From positions 22,821-29,974 of the forward strand of contig PLMF01000411.1 in assembly GCA_003142355.1 (NCBI GenBank): a DNA stretch of 7,154 nucleotides. The letters are read 5' to 3'. The notes beneath the pieces were generated by a model that saw nothing but the letters and a program-made list of their open reading frames with translations, was not told where the DNA came from and searched no databases. The position numbers were made by a program, and so were the translations under genes. Positions 1 to 5,491 of the stretch are shown here, in pieces. The first letter of the stretch is position 1. Each line of letters starts with the position of its first letter. This DNA is from Bryobacterales bacterium (lineage in GTDB: Bacteria > Acidobacteriota > Terriglobia > Bryobacterales > Bryobacteraceae).

Positions 1-788
1 CCGGGCACCGTGCGGCGCTCAATCTTCACGGAGGAAGAGGGCGCATAGGTGCTGAGGCCGGTGCCGCCGCTGAGCAGGGCGGCGTGCAGCGAAGGCGGAC
101 CAACCAGAGGGTGGGGCGGCCGCGCGCGCAGCTCGCGTTCCAACGCGCTGAGCCGGGAGAGGAAGTGGCCCATCTTCATATTGGCGTCGATGCCCAGCTC
201 GAACTTGCTGCCGTGCGCGGCGCGTCCGGCGACCTCGACCTCGATCCAGAGATACCCCTTGTGCGCCAGGCAGACTTCGAGGCCCGTCGGCTCGGCGACA
301 ATGGCCCCGTCCACTTTGACGCGTTGGATGAGGTCGCTGGTGCCGAGGCTGCCGTATTCCTCGTCGGCGACGGCGGCCACCAGCACGTCGCCGCGCAGGC
401 GCACGCCGGAAGCCGCCAGCGCCTTGACCGCCGCCATGCACGCGACCAGGCTGCCCTTCATATCGAAGGCGCCGCGGCCGTAAACCTTGCCGTCGCGGAT
501 GGCGCCGGAGAAGGGCTCGGCCATGCCGCCGGCGGGCACGGTGTCGCAGTGCCCGTTGAGCATCAGGCTGCGCCCGCCGCCGGTGCCCGCCAAGCGGCCG
601 AGGATGCTGGTTCGACCGGGCGCCGGCTCGAAGATCTCCGCGCTCAGCCCCACGGAGCGCAGCGACGCCGCAATCCACTCCGCGATCTCGCGCTCGCCCG
701 GCGCCCCCGGCGCCAGCGTCGGATTGACGGAATTGGTCTGAATGAGGCGGACGAGGGTGTCGCGGGTGTAGTCAGGGTCGATCTTCAT
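1..788 (-). CDS. M20 family metallopeptidase/deacylase (ArgE/DapE type), 5' part only
   Basis: This gene enters from the left edge; 262 residues are visible and the C-terminal part lies outside. It begins MKIDPDYTRDTLVRL and shows the M20 metal-site motifs in order: LNGHCDTVP (His80, Asp82), GRGAFDMKG (bridging Asp109), ADEEYG (general base Glu143, metal ligand Glu144), AEPTG (Glu166) and GRAAHGS (His192, the start of the lid/dimerisation domain). In the family these residues hold two zinc ions that hydrolyse an amide bond, as in acetylornithine deacetylase or succinyl-diaminopimelate desuccinylase. No signal peptide is seen, so it is probably cytoplasmic. The start is firm: a TGA lies in frame at 819-821 and this is the first ATG after it, although the purine-rich GGAAGGA (801-807, minus strand) sits a long 12 nt away. 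Members are usually about 380-430 residues, so roughly two thirds is present. The substrate cannot be told from this half. It is much more GC-rich than the genes to the right. Confidence 0.93.
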   Translation of the reverse strand, partial: MKIDPDYTRDTLVRLIQTNSVNPTLAPGAPGEREIAEWIAASLRSVGLSAEIFEPAPGRTSILGRLAGTGGGRSLMLNGHCDTVPAGGMAEPFSGAIRDGKVYGRGAFDMKGSLVACMAAVKALAASGVRLRGDVLVAAVADEEYGSLGTSDLIQRVKVDGAIVAEPTGLEVCLAHKGYLWIEVEVAGRAAHGSKFELGIDANMKMGHFLSRLSALERELRARPPHPLVGPPSLHAALLSGGTGLSTYAPSSSVKIERRTVP

Positions 789-832
789 GGCTCGGTGGGT
801 TCCTTCCGTAAACGGCTTTCAATTATTAAATT

Positions 833-1118
833 ACTTCCGGCTCCACCCGGTTTTGCTCTCTGCTACACGCCCCAGGTCTTGCTCTCTGCCGCGGGTCCCG
901 CCCCAGATTGGCTTCGTTCCGCAACTTCCGGCTCCGCCCCGGTCCTGCTGCCTGCGGCACGCCACCGGTCCTGCTCTCTGCCATGCGCCCAGCCCCAAAT
1001 TGGCTTCGTTTCGCAACTTCCGGCTCCACCCGGTTTTGCTCTCCGCTACACGTCCCAGGTCGTGCTCCCTGCCATGCGCCCAGCGCCAAATTGGCTTCGT
1101 TTCGCAACTTCCGGCTCC
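833..1118. repeat. Three 91-92 bp tandem repeat units plus a partial fourth
   Basis: The motif ACTTCCGGCTCC starts units at 833, 924, 1016 and 1107 (924 has the same twelve bases), giving periods of 91, 92 and 91 bp. The best conserved core starts ATTGGCTTCGTT and runs 29 bp into the next unit's ACTTCCGGCTCC, at 907-935, 999-1027 and 1090-1118; the last two are identical and the first differs at one base. Inside each unit a 15-bp element, GGTYNTGCTCYCYGC or close to it, occurs twice exactly 26 bp apart (849 and 875; 941 and 967; 1032 and 1058). Translated on the minus strand the core gives KLRNEANLG in one frame and ETKPIW in another. I recall such peptides as spurious hypothetical proteins from Planctomycetota intergenic repeats. 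The array is 45 bp upstream of the M20 start, so it lies in that gene's leader or promoter region. Open frames across it are repeat artefacts, not genes. Confidence 0.85.
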
Positions 1119-1169
1119 AGCACGCCGCCCGCCCCCCAGGAACGCCGACACAGCGGAGAGCAAGACCGG
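1030..1169. repeat. Inverted copy of the repeat element; possible long stem-loop
   Basis: Bases 1152-1169 (AGCGGAGAGCAAGACCGG) are the reverse complement of 1030-1047 (CCGGTTTTGCTCTCCGCT) except at one position. The right arm is an inverted, seventh copy of the 15-bp sub-repeat found six times in direct orientation in the array. The two arms could pair into an 18-bp stem with a loop of about 100 nt, and other direct copies could compete for the same arm. What is seen is the inverted repeat; any role in RNA folding or recombination is inference. Confidence 0.6.
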
Positions 1170-1688
1170 GGGCGTGTGGAGAGTAGAGACGGATCTGTCC
1201 GCGCGGCGCAAGGACGGCGCCTTGGGAACAGGTTGGTCAGTCCCCAGTTTTTGCGGCGGGTTTGATTGGGAGGGAGACACAGTTCAGGTGTGAGGAGCGG
1301 ACTTTGGTCGGGAATTCGTTGCGGCTCCAGGGGTTACAAGAGGAAGCTCCTCCAATTCCACAGTAGCAGGCGAGCCCAATGAATCGGGGGACAGAATGCA
1401 CGGAAGTGATTGATAATTGAGGCTGAAGATTCTTTACTTTTTCGGTGACCCTACCGGGGGTGAACAGCGGTACTCTTTCTGTCGAAGGAGGTCGCGCCCC
1501 GCGGGGGGGCGCTGCTTACTGGGGCACAGGCGCTAAGATTAAGATCGCCAAAACCGATCTCGCCCGAAATCGGGGTGCATGCCTGAGAGCGGCCGTGCCT
1601 TCCCACGACGCCGTATCTGGGGCTATTTTCCGAGCGTCCGGTCGGAGCCCCGTCTGGTGTGCGGATCACAAGAACGGGCTGCGACACC
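1170..1688. other. Gene-free stretch before the toxin-antitoxin operon
   Basis: No protein here looks real: the open frames have no recognisable motifs and the longest lacks a good ribosome binding site. AAGGAGG at 1485-1491 is a perfect Shine-Dalgarno-like string, but no start codon follows at a usable distance. Three short perfect hairpins lie close together: GCGCCCC/GGGGCGC (1494-1500 and 1506-1512), AGATCG/CGATCT (1542-1547 and 1555-1560) and CCCGA/TCGGG (1563-1567 and 1570-1574). An AGGAGCTCCT-like hairpin also lies at 1340-1352. The GC content falls within this stretch, so it contains the compositional boundary of the window. Confidence 0.5.
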
Positions 1689-1706
1689 TATTGCAAAAAT
1701 GCAATA
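1689..1706. promoter_or_regulatory. Palindrome upstream of higBA, probable antitoxin operator
   Basis: TATTGCA (1689-1695) and TGCAATA (1700-1706) form a perfect 7-bp inverted repeat around AAAA. It lies 10 bp before the toxin start codon. A second, outer pair, CCTAT (1687-1691) and ATAGG (1713-1717), encloses it. HigA-type antitoxins with an XRE helix-turn-helix bind such palindromes and repress their own operon, so this is the obvious operator candidate. AATAAT (1703-1708) could be a -10 element overlapping the right arm, but I see no good -35 for it. The palindrome is seen; binding is inferred. Confidence 0.55.
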
Positions 1707-1716
1707 ATACGCATAG

Positions 1717-2061
1717 GTGACGTGGATCGTAGAACTGCTGGACGACCGGGTTCGAAAAGAGCTCGGTATCCTGCCTGCCGACATGAAGGCCCGCTTCCGC
1801 CGGATTGTCGAGCTGATACAGGGTTACGGCCTCGATCAGGTCCGCGAGCCCCATGTGAGGCATCTCGAAGGCTCGTTGTGGGAGATGCGCATGAAAGGGA
1901 GGGACGGAATTTCGCGGGCGATATACCTTACGGCGAGTGGACGCCGCGTTGTCGTTGTGCGAGTGTTCGTCAAGAAGACCCAGAAGACGCCAAGGCGGGA
2001 AATTGATCTAGCTCTGGAGAGGGCCAAGGAGGTAACCAACGATGAGCCGCACGCGCGTTGA
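1717..2061 (+). CDS. higB: HigB/RelE-like type II toxin (phage-derived Gp49-like family)
   Basis: This is a 114-residue protein of the RelE superfamily, HigB/Gp49-like branch, whose members are ribosome-dependent mRNA endonucleases that block translation. The family pattern is visible along most of the chain: an N-terminal strand and helices (ELLDDRVRKELGILPADMKARF, about 6-27 in two parts), EPHVRHLEGSLWEMR (44-58), then GISRAIYLTASGRRVVVVRV (64-83) and the closing FVKKTQKTPRREIDLALERA (84-103). The basic residues Arg58, Arg67, Lys87 and Lys88 fall where the family has its active-site or conserved basics. The length is normal, so it looks intact. It starts with GTG directly after an in-frame TAG (1714-1716), so no longer form is possible; no Shine-Dalgarno sequence is visible, suggesting weak initiation. 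It is the first gene of the operon and its last 20 bp overlap the antitoxin gene. Confidence 0.9.
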   Translation: MTWIVELLDDRVRKELGILPADMKARFRRIVELIQGYGLDQVREPHVRHLEGSLWEMRMKGRDGISRAIYLTASGRRVVVVRVFVKKTQKTPRREIDLALERAKEVTNDEPHAR

Positions 2062-2338
2062 TGATCTGCACCAGGATTGGATGAAGGACCCAAAGTATCG
2101 GCGCGAATACAAGGCGCTCGAGGATGAGTTCTCGCTCACGGCTGCCATGATCAAAGCACGGAGTCGAGCCGGCATGACCCAGGAACAGGTCGCGCGACGG
2201 ATGAAAACCACGCAGGCGGTGATAGCCCGGCTGGAGGGCAGACGCAGCAGGCCATCGACGCGTACGCTTCAGCGTTACGCCGAGGCCACCGGCAGCCGTC
2301 TAAGAATCAGCTTTGAGCCGGAGCCTGCCCGGCCCTAG
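2042..2338 (+). CDS. higA: HigA-like XRE-family antitoxin
   Basis: This 98-residue protein is the expected partner of the toxin upstream. The N-terminal part (residues 1-30, with WMKDPKYRREYKALEDEF) resembles the region that precedes the DNA-binding domain in HigA-type antitoxins. Residues about 33-83 are an XRE/Cro-C1 helix-turn-helix: MIKARSRAGMTQEQVARRM followed by KTTQAVIARLEGRRSRPS, in which TQEQVARRM and TTQAVIARLE are the two HTH helices. The tail GSRLRISFEPE is typical of the group. It neutralises the toxin by direct binding and probably represses the operon through the palindrome at 1689-1706. The start is strongly supported by AGGAGG at 2027-2032, 9 nt before the ATG, in contrast to the toxin, which has no such site; stronger antitoxin initiation would suit a toxin-first order. 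The 20-bp overlap with the toxin gene implies coupled translation. Confidence 0.9.
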   Translation: MSRTRVDDLHQDWMKDPKYRREYKALEDEFSLTAAMIKARSRAGMTQEQVARRMKTTQAVIARLEGRRSRPSTRTLQRYAEATGSRLRISFEPEPARP

Positions 2339-2736
2339 TCGCCGATTGATCCTACCGGTTACAACACCCGCCACGCCGCGTAGCAGGTCGATCTCCGGGT
2401 CGCGCAGGAATCCCAGAAGAACCTGACTATGGAAGAGTGGCCAATGCCCTGACCACTTGCCCTCCCGCTTGCTTCCCACAAGGCCGTTTGGGGCCAATCT
2501 CAGCATAGCGACTTCTCAACCACGTGGATAAATAGCCTCTTATTAGCGGAAATCAGGCTTGCTTTGGGCGTGATACCATTGTGGACTGAACAGACCACAA
2601 CACCAACTACCTGAAAGATGGGGGGCGCACCCAGTTCGGGCAACGCCTGGCCCGGGTATTCGAACGCCAAAGCTGCTGACCTGTACGGGCGGCACACCGA
2701 TGACATAAGCTTTGACGAGGCGGGGAGGTTCGAGAT
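2339..2736. other. Gap with no recognised gene
   Basis: About 400 bases between the antitoxin and the next gene. Open frames on both strands are short, overlap each other and carry no motif I recognise. One plus-strand frame ending at a TGA near 2612 reads protein-like near its end (SLLLAEIRLALGVIPLW) but has no start or ribosome binding site; it could be a decayed gene end or chance. I see no terminator with a U-tract after the antitoxin, and no RNA gene. The only functional site I can support is the ribosome binding site at the right edge. Confidence 0.4.
2722..2728 (+). promoter_or_regulatory. Strong ribosome binding site that fixes a TTG start
   Basis: GGGGAGG lies 8 nt before the TTG at 2737. 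No ATG or GTG stands in a comparable position, and a later start would delete the membrane anchor. The site is therefore the main reason for choosing TTG as the start of the 380-residue protein. Confidence 0.7.
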
Positions 2737-3879
2737 TTGAGTTGGCAAGGGCTAGAGCAATGGCAGCAGTGGGCATTGGGAATCGGCTGCAGCCTTGCAG
2801 CTACGCTTTTTATCTGGCTGTTTAAGCGGCGCAAAAGCACACCCAAAGGCCAAACAGTCCAACAAAACGCATCGCCCTCAATGACGCAGACTTTTCAGCC
2901 CATTATCAACATCCACCCGCCTCCCGCCCCGACAACAGAGCCCGGATCGGACTCGCACATCTCCCCAGATTGGGAGGTTCGTTACCCCGGTGGCATTGCT
3001 GACGTCTCAATGCTGAGCGGCCCGGATCGACGTCTACAGCGATTTGCCATAGGGGAAGATTTCACTTTCATCAACAACTCACCGCACCAAGTGAGCCTGG
3101 GCGTCACGTTCCTAATCGGCTACGGCACCATTCAACTCGCAACTGATCCGTATAGTCTGCCGCTCGCGGAATGGGGGCAGTTGCTGACGGCCTTCGGCAT
3201 AACGAATAAACCTCAACTTCAATTCCCCTTGAACTTGCAGCCGCGCTCAGCGACTGAGGGACACATCGTGTTCTCGATCAGACCAGATGGTGCCGGCAGA
3301 GGCGTTGGAGGCGACGTTCCGGGCCAGCGACGATATCTGTTTGAATTCGAGGATCTGCTCTCGAAGCAGAAGGTGGTTCGCACGGCCTCGGCTGTAATCG
3401 CGTTGGACAAAGACAATCATCAACGCTATTACCAAACCGACCTCGCCCGGCCTGGTCCGAAGGCAGAGCCTTTCATCATCAATGCCGATCCTCCCATCTC
3501 TAAGGGCACCGCCACCAAACAGCCGTCCCTCGCAGTGGACACACCGGCTGTCTCAGCGAATACTGATCGGGCGAGACAGATCCGCCGGTTGAAGACCGAG
3601 TGGGAGCTAAACCAGAATAATGTCTCTGGCATGTTCGAGCGCGCCACAGACATTCTCGGAGCACTCCACAGGGTTACCGTTGATTTCTATGCCGAGATTA
3701 TGGAGGGCCCGAATCAGACGTCAACCACCTTAGTGCGGAGCGCTCTTGAACATATCGCGTACCTTGAGAACCTGCCCATTTCGCACAGTACAGATATACC
3801 TGCATATTGGCGTGGGGGTAACGACGTTTTCGACTTGCTCCGGAGGGCACAGGAGTGTTTGACGAGTAAGGTCGGCTAA
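2737..3879 (+). CDS. Unrecognised membrane-anchored protein, 380 aa
   Basis: I do not recognise a family. It begins with TTG (MSWQGLEQW), supported by GGGGAGG 8 nt upstream. Residues 12-29 (WALGIGCSLAATLFIWLF) form one hydrophobic helix followed at once by KRRK, so by the positive-inside rule the short N-terminus faces out and the bulk is cytoplasmic. Residues 34-75 are a Pro/Thr/Ser/Gln-rich linker with MTQTFQPIINIHPPP. Residues about 78-235 look beta-rich (FTFINNSPHQVSLGVTFLIG, then YLFEFEDLLSKQKVVRTASA), suggesting a sandwich-like domain. A second linker follows, and residues about 276-378 are helical and charged (RQIRRLKTEWELN, LVRSALEHIAYLENL, NDVFDLLRRAQECL). No catalytic motif is apparent. 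It stands alone: nearly 400 bp lie before it and 643 bp after it. It may be a sensor, scaffold or assembly protein, but nothing in the sequence decides this. That it is a real gene is fairly sure from its length, composition and start site. Confidence 0.75.
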   Translation: MSWQGLEQWQQWALGIGCSLAATLFIWLFKRRKSTPKGQTVQQNASPSMTQTFQPIINIHPPPAPTTEPGSDSHISPDWEVRYPGGIADVSMLSGPDRRLQRFAIGEDFTFINNSPHQVSLGVTFLIGYGTIQLATDPYSLPLAEWGQLLTAFGITNKPQLQFPLNLQPRSATEGHIVFSIRPDGAGRGVGGDVPGQRRYLFEFEDLLSKQKVVRTASAVIALDKDNHQRYYQTDLARPGPKAEPFIINADPPISKGTATKQPSLAVDTPAVSANTDRARQIRRLKTEWELNQNNVSGMFERATDILGALHRVTVDFYAEIMEGPNQTSTTLVRSALEHIAYLENLPISHSTDIPAYWRGGNDVFDLLRRAQECLTSKVG

Positions 3880-3898
3880 CCTTGAGCGGTTGTACCCA

Positions 3899-3929
3899 AG
3901 ACGGCGACTGGGGCATGATTCGGCCGTCT
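3899..3929 (+). terminator. Weak stem-loop after the 380-aa gene
   Basis: AGACGGC (3899-3905) and GCCGTCT (3923-3929) form a perfect 7-bp stem with a 17-nt loop, 20 bp after the stop codon. No run of T follows, so it is not a classical intrinsic terminator; it may be a transcript 3'-end structure or chance. Confidence 0.2.
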
Positions 3930-4410
3930 CGGGATAGGCATGAGCCGTTGGAGCAGGCTTGCGATTGACAGGTCGGTCTCCTGGGTTCCGCGTCGTACCG
4001 ACTGGCCGCATCACGACCGTATCCCCGACATGGCCACCACCGGAGTCCGGAAGTCCTCTTCTGGGAGACGGAAGCCAATGTTAAGATTTTCGACAGCCCG
4101 CCCTGGTCGGATGCTCATCTCCGCGACCGCCGTATCCGGGGAGTTGGCACGGCCACTCCAGTGGTTCCTGGCGTGACCGGCGTTTACCAGGACCGTTCCG
4201 GGCTCTTGGACGGATGGGCTGTTGGCGACAGCTATCGGTAGACAGTGGCCGCCTACACGCAGGGAATGAGGCGCGCCCGTTCGCGGGGCACTTCTCCGGC
4301 AAGCCGACTACTTCCGCTGTCCCGACGCGCCCAACTGCTGCCGTAGCGTGGCCTGTTCCGCTTTCTTGCCTAAGCAGCACCTGCGCCGGGCGCGGCAGGC
4401 GCAGGCGATC

Positions 4411-4440
4411 TGGACGTTCGTCAGGGCAGTCCGATACAAT
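4411..4440 (+). promoter_or_regulatory. Possible sigma-70-like promoter for the membrane protein-dipeptidase operon
   Basis: TACAAT at 4435-4440 matches the -10 consensus at five of six positions. TGGACG at 4411-4416 matches the -35 consensus at four of six, with 18 bp between them. Transcription would start about 75 bp before the ATG at 4523. This is pattern matching only; the organism's promoter consensus is unknown. Confidence 0.35.
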
Positions 4441-4522
4441 ATGTCTGGTTCTACGGCGATCTGCGTGTTCCGAACGCTGCTGATACGCGACTCGGGACGC
4501 AGATCGCAAGGAGAAGGTTGAA

Positions 4523-5491
4523 ATGGTGTTTTTCGGCTTGTCTGCACTGCTTCTGCTCCAAACCGCGGCCCCTCCTCCGCCAGGTCGAAGTCCGTTTCAG
4601 TTCACGCTGTCTGAGCAGTTGCTAGCGGCCCTAGCGGGTGCCATCGCACTAGGACTTTTCACTTTCCTCGCAGCAATGATCGTGGGGAGGGGTCTGAGGA
4701 GATATCAAGTTCGGGAAAGCGGCGCACGCACAGAACTATCCCTGAACGTGGATGTTTCGGTGAGGGTGTTGCCGGTCGTCGAAGGAAACGTGGATGCCGG
4801 CGTGATTCTGGAGAGTCGTGTTGACGTCTGCAATAACTCAACGCGAGTTTGCTGTGTGCCTGCGGTCTACGTGCTGGCACGCGCCCTTGTTCGCACCGGG
4901 CTGGAGCATGACTACTTTGGAGAGAGCGACTTCGACAATCTTCCGGCCTGCGACAAGCTGAGCGAGATCCGAAACGTTGCGCACTTTGAGGGAACAATAG
5001 TGCAGGTTGCCCCCGATGAAATCGAGCGCTTTGTCCGATGGGACACGCTGGACCAATCTTTCGTCGAGGCATTCCCTGTGGTGGTCGTTAATGTGGAAGT
5101 GTTCGGTGCCTCCGCAGAATACCTCATTGAAGATCATTCAGGAAAGACCGTGAGGATTGCGAAGTACCGCCTAGACTGGATTCGTTTGATGGACAGCGAA
5201 GGCGGGATAAGGCATAGATACCAACTATTCACGCGTTGGCACCCGTCTGAGCAGTCACCAAAGTATCCGTTCGAGCCCAATCAGCGAATTCTCCTCAAAC
5301 CGGACCGACAACCTGACGTGGAGAACTCCGTCAGGTTCAAACTCGTGCCTGACGTGGAGAACTCCGTCAGGTTCAAGCCCGTGGTGGACACAGTAGTGCA
5401 GTGGTCTCGCCATACTACCGTGGATCTCAGGAGAATCGAACATAGGATCGTGGCGCAAGAGCGTTCACCTCAGATTGGAGGCTCACGATGA
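4523..5491 (+). CDS. Unrecognised membrane protein, 322 aa, coupled to the dipeptidase gene
   Basis: I cannot name a family. The ATG is preceded by AAGGAG (4508-4513) at 9 nt. The N-terminus has a short hydrophobic stretch (residues 2-16, ending LLLLQTAA) and a clear membrane helix at 33-55 (LLAALAGAIALGLFTFLAAM), followed by RGLRRYQVR. The basic residues after the helix predict a cytoplasmic C-terminal part, either behind a two-helix hairpin or behind one anchor. Residues about 70-220 look beta-rich with conserved-looking stretches: VDVCNNSTRVCCVPAVYVLA (100-119), FDNLPACDKLSEIRNVAHFE (137-156), APDEIERFVRWDTL (163-176) and FPVVVVNVEVFG (184-195). Residues 264-287 are a duplicated 12-residue unit, PDVENSVRFKLV then PDVENSVRFKPV. 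The tail is basic and polar. The stop overlaps the next start as ATGA, so the two proteins are probably made together. No catalytic motif is evident. Confidence 0.8.
   Translation: MVFFGLSALLLLQTAAPPPPGRSPFQFTLSEQLLAALAGAIALGLFTFLAAMIVGRGLRRYQVRESGARTELSLNVDVSVRVLPVVEGNVDAGVILESRVDVCNNSTRVCCVPAVYVLARALVRTGLEHDYFGESDFDNLPACDKLSEIRNVAHFEGTIVQVAPDEIERFVRWDTLDQSFVEAFPVVVVNVEVFGASAEYLIEDHSGKTVRIAKYRLDWIRLMDSEGGIRHRYQLFTRWHPSEQSPKYPFEPNQRILLKPDRQPDVENSVRFKLVPDVENSVRFKPVVDTVVQWSRHTTVDLRRIEHRIVAQERSPQIGGSR
5312..5383 (+). repeat. 36-bp in-frame tandem duplication inside the 322-aa gene
   Basis: Bases 5312-5347 are repeated at 5348-5383 with only two differences (5341 A against 5377 G, and 5343 T against 5379 C). 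The first 29 bases of the two units are identical. The period is exactly 12 codons, giving residues 264-275 and 276-287. Near identity in the DNA, including silent positions, points to a recent duplication by slippage or unequal exchange. Each unit also contains the internal inverted pair CCTGACG and CGTCAGG around GGAGAACTC or similar bases, which could form a hairpin and promote slippage. Confidence 0.92.

Larger units (their letters stand above)
3880..4522. other. 643-bp gap; no convincing gene, possible gene remnant
   Basis: None of the open frames on either strand is persuasive. One plus-strand frame is worth recording: from 3969 it is open for 90 codons to a TAG at 4239-4241 and reads FWETEANVKIFDSPPWSDAH in its middle. 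After further in-frame stops the same frame again reads protein-like near 4404-4500 (PIQYVWFYGDLRVPNAADT). It has no start codon with a ribosome binding site and I match it to no family, so it may be a decayed gene or simply GC-rich chance. The right end carries a plausible promoter and the ribosome binding site for the next gene. Confidence 0.4.

Noticed and set aside
825..830. TTTAAT on the minus strand as a -10 element for the M20 gene
   Set aside because: It matches five of six bases in an AT-rich island, but no acceptable -35 lies at the right distance within the repeat.
833..1169. CRISPR array
   Set aside because: The period is constant and the sequence between cores is also repeated, so there are no unique spacers; no cas genes are present.
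84..1265. A 393-codon plus-strand open frame
   Set aside because: It runs antisense to the M20 gene, whose motifs are unmistakable, then through the repeat array. GC-rich codon bias opens the opposite frames.
831..1280. Open frames on both strands across the repeat array (up to 149 codons minus, 168 plus)
   Set aside because: They exist because the repeat unit happens to be free of stops in several frames; the peptides merely mirror the DNA repeat and lack ribosome binding sites.
1445..1720. 91-codon plus-strand open frame as a small gene before the toxin
   Set aside because: No ribosome binding site at its start, no motif, and it covers hairpins and the likely operator.
2671..2709. Sigma-70 promoter (CTGACC with CATAAG) before the 380-aa gene
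   Set aside because: The hexamers are poor and their spacing is 22 bp, outside the usual range.
4081..4509. 142-codon minus-strand open frame in the gap before the 322-aa gene
   Set aside because: Arg/Pro/Cys-rich low-quality translation without motifs or a ribosome binding site, typical of chance frames in GC-rich DNA.
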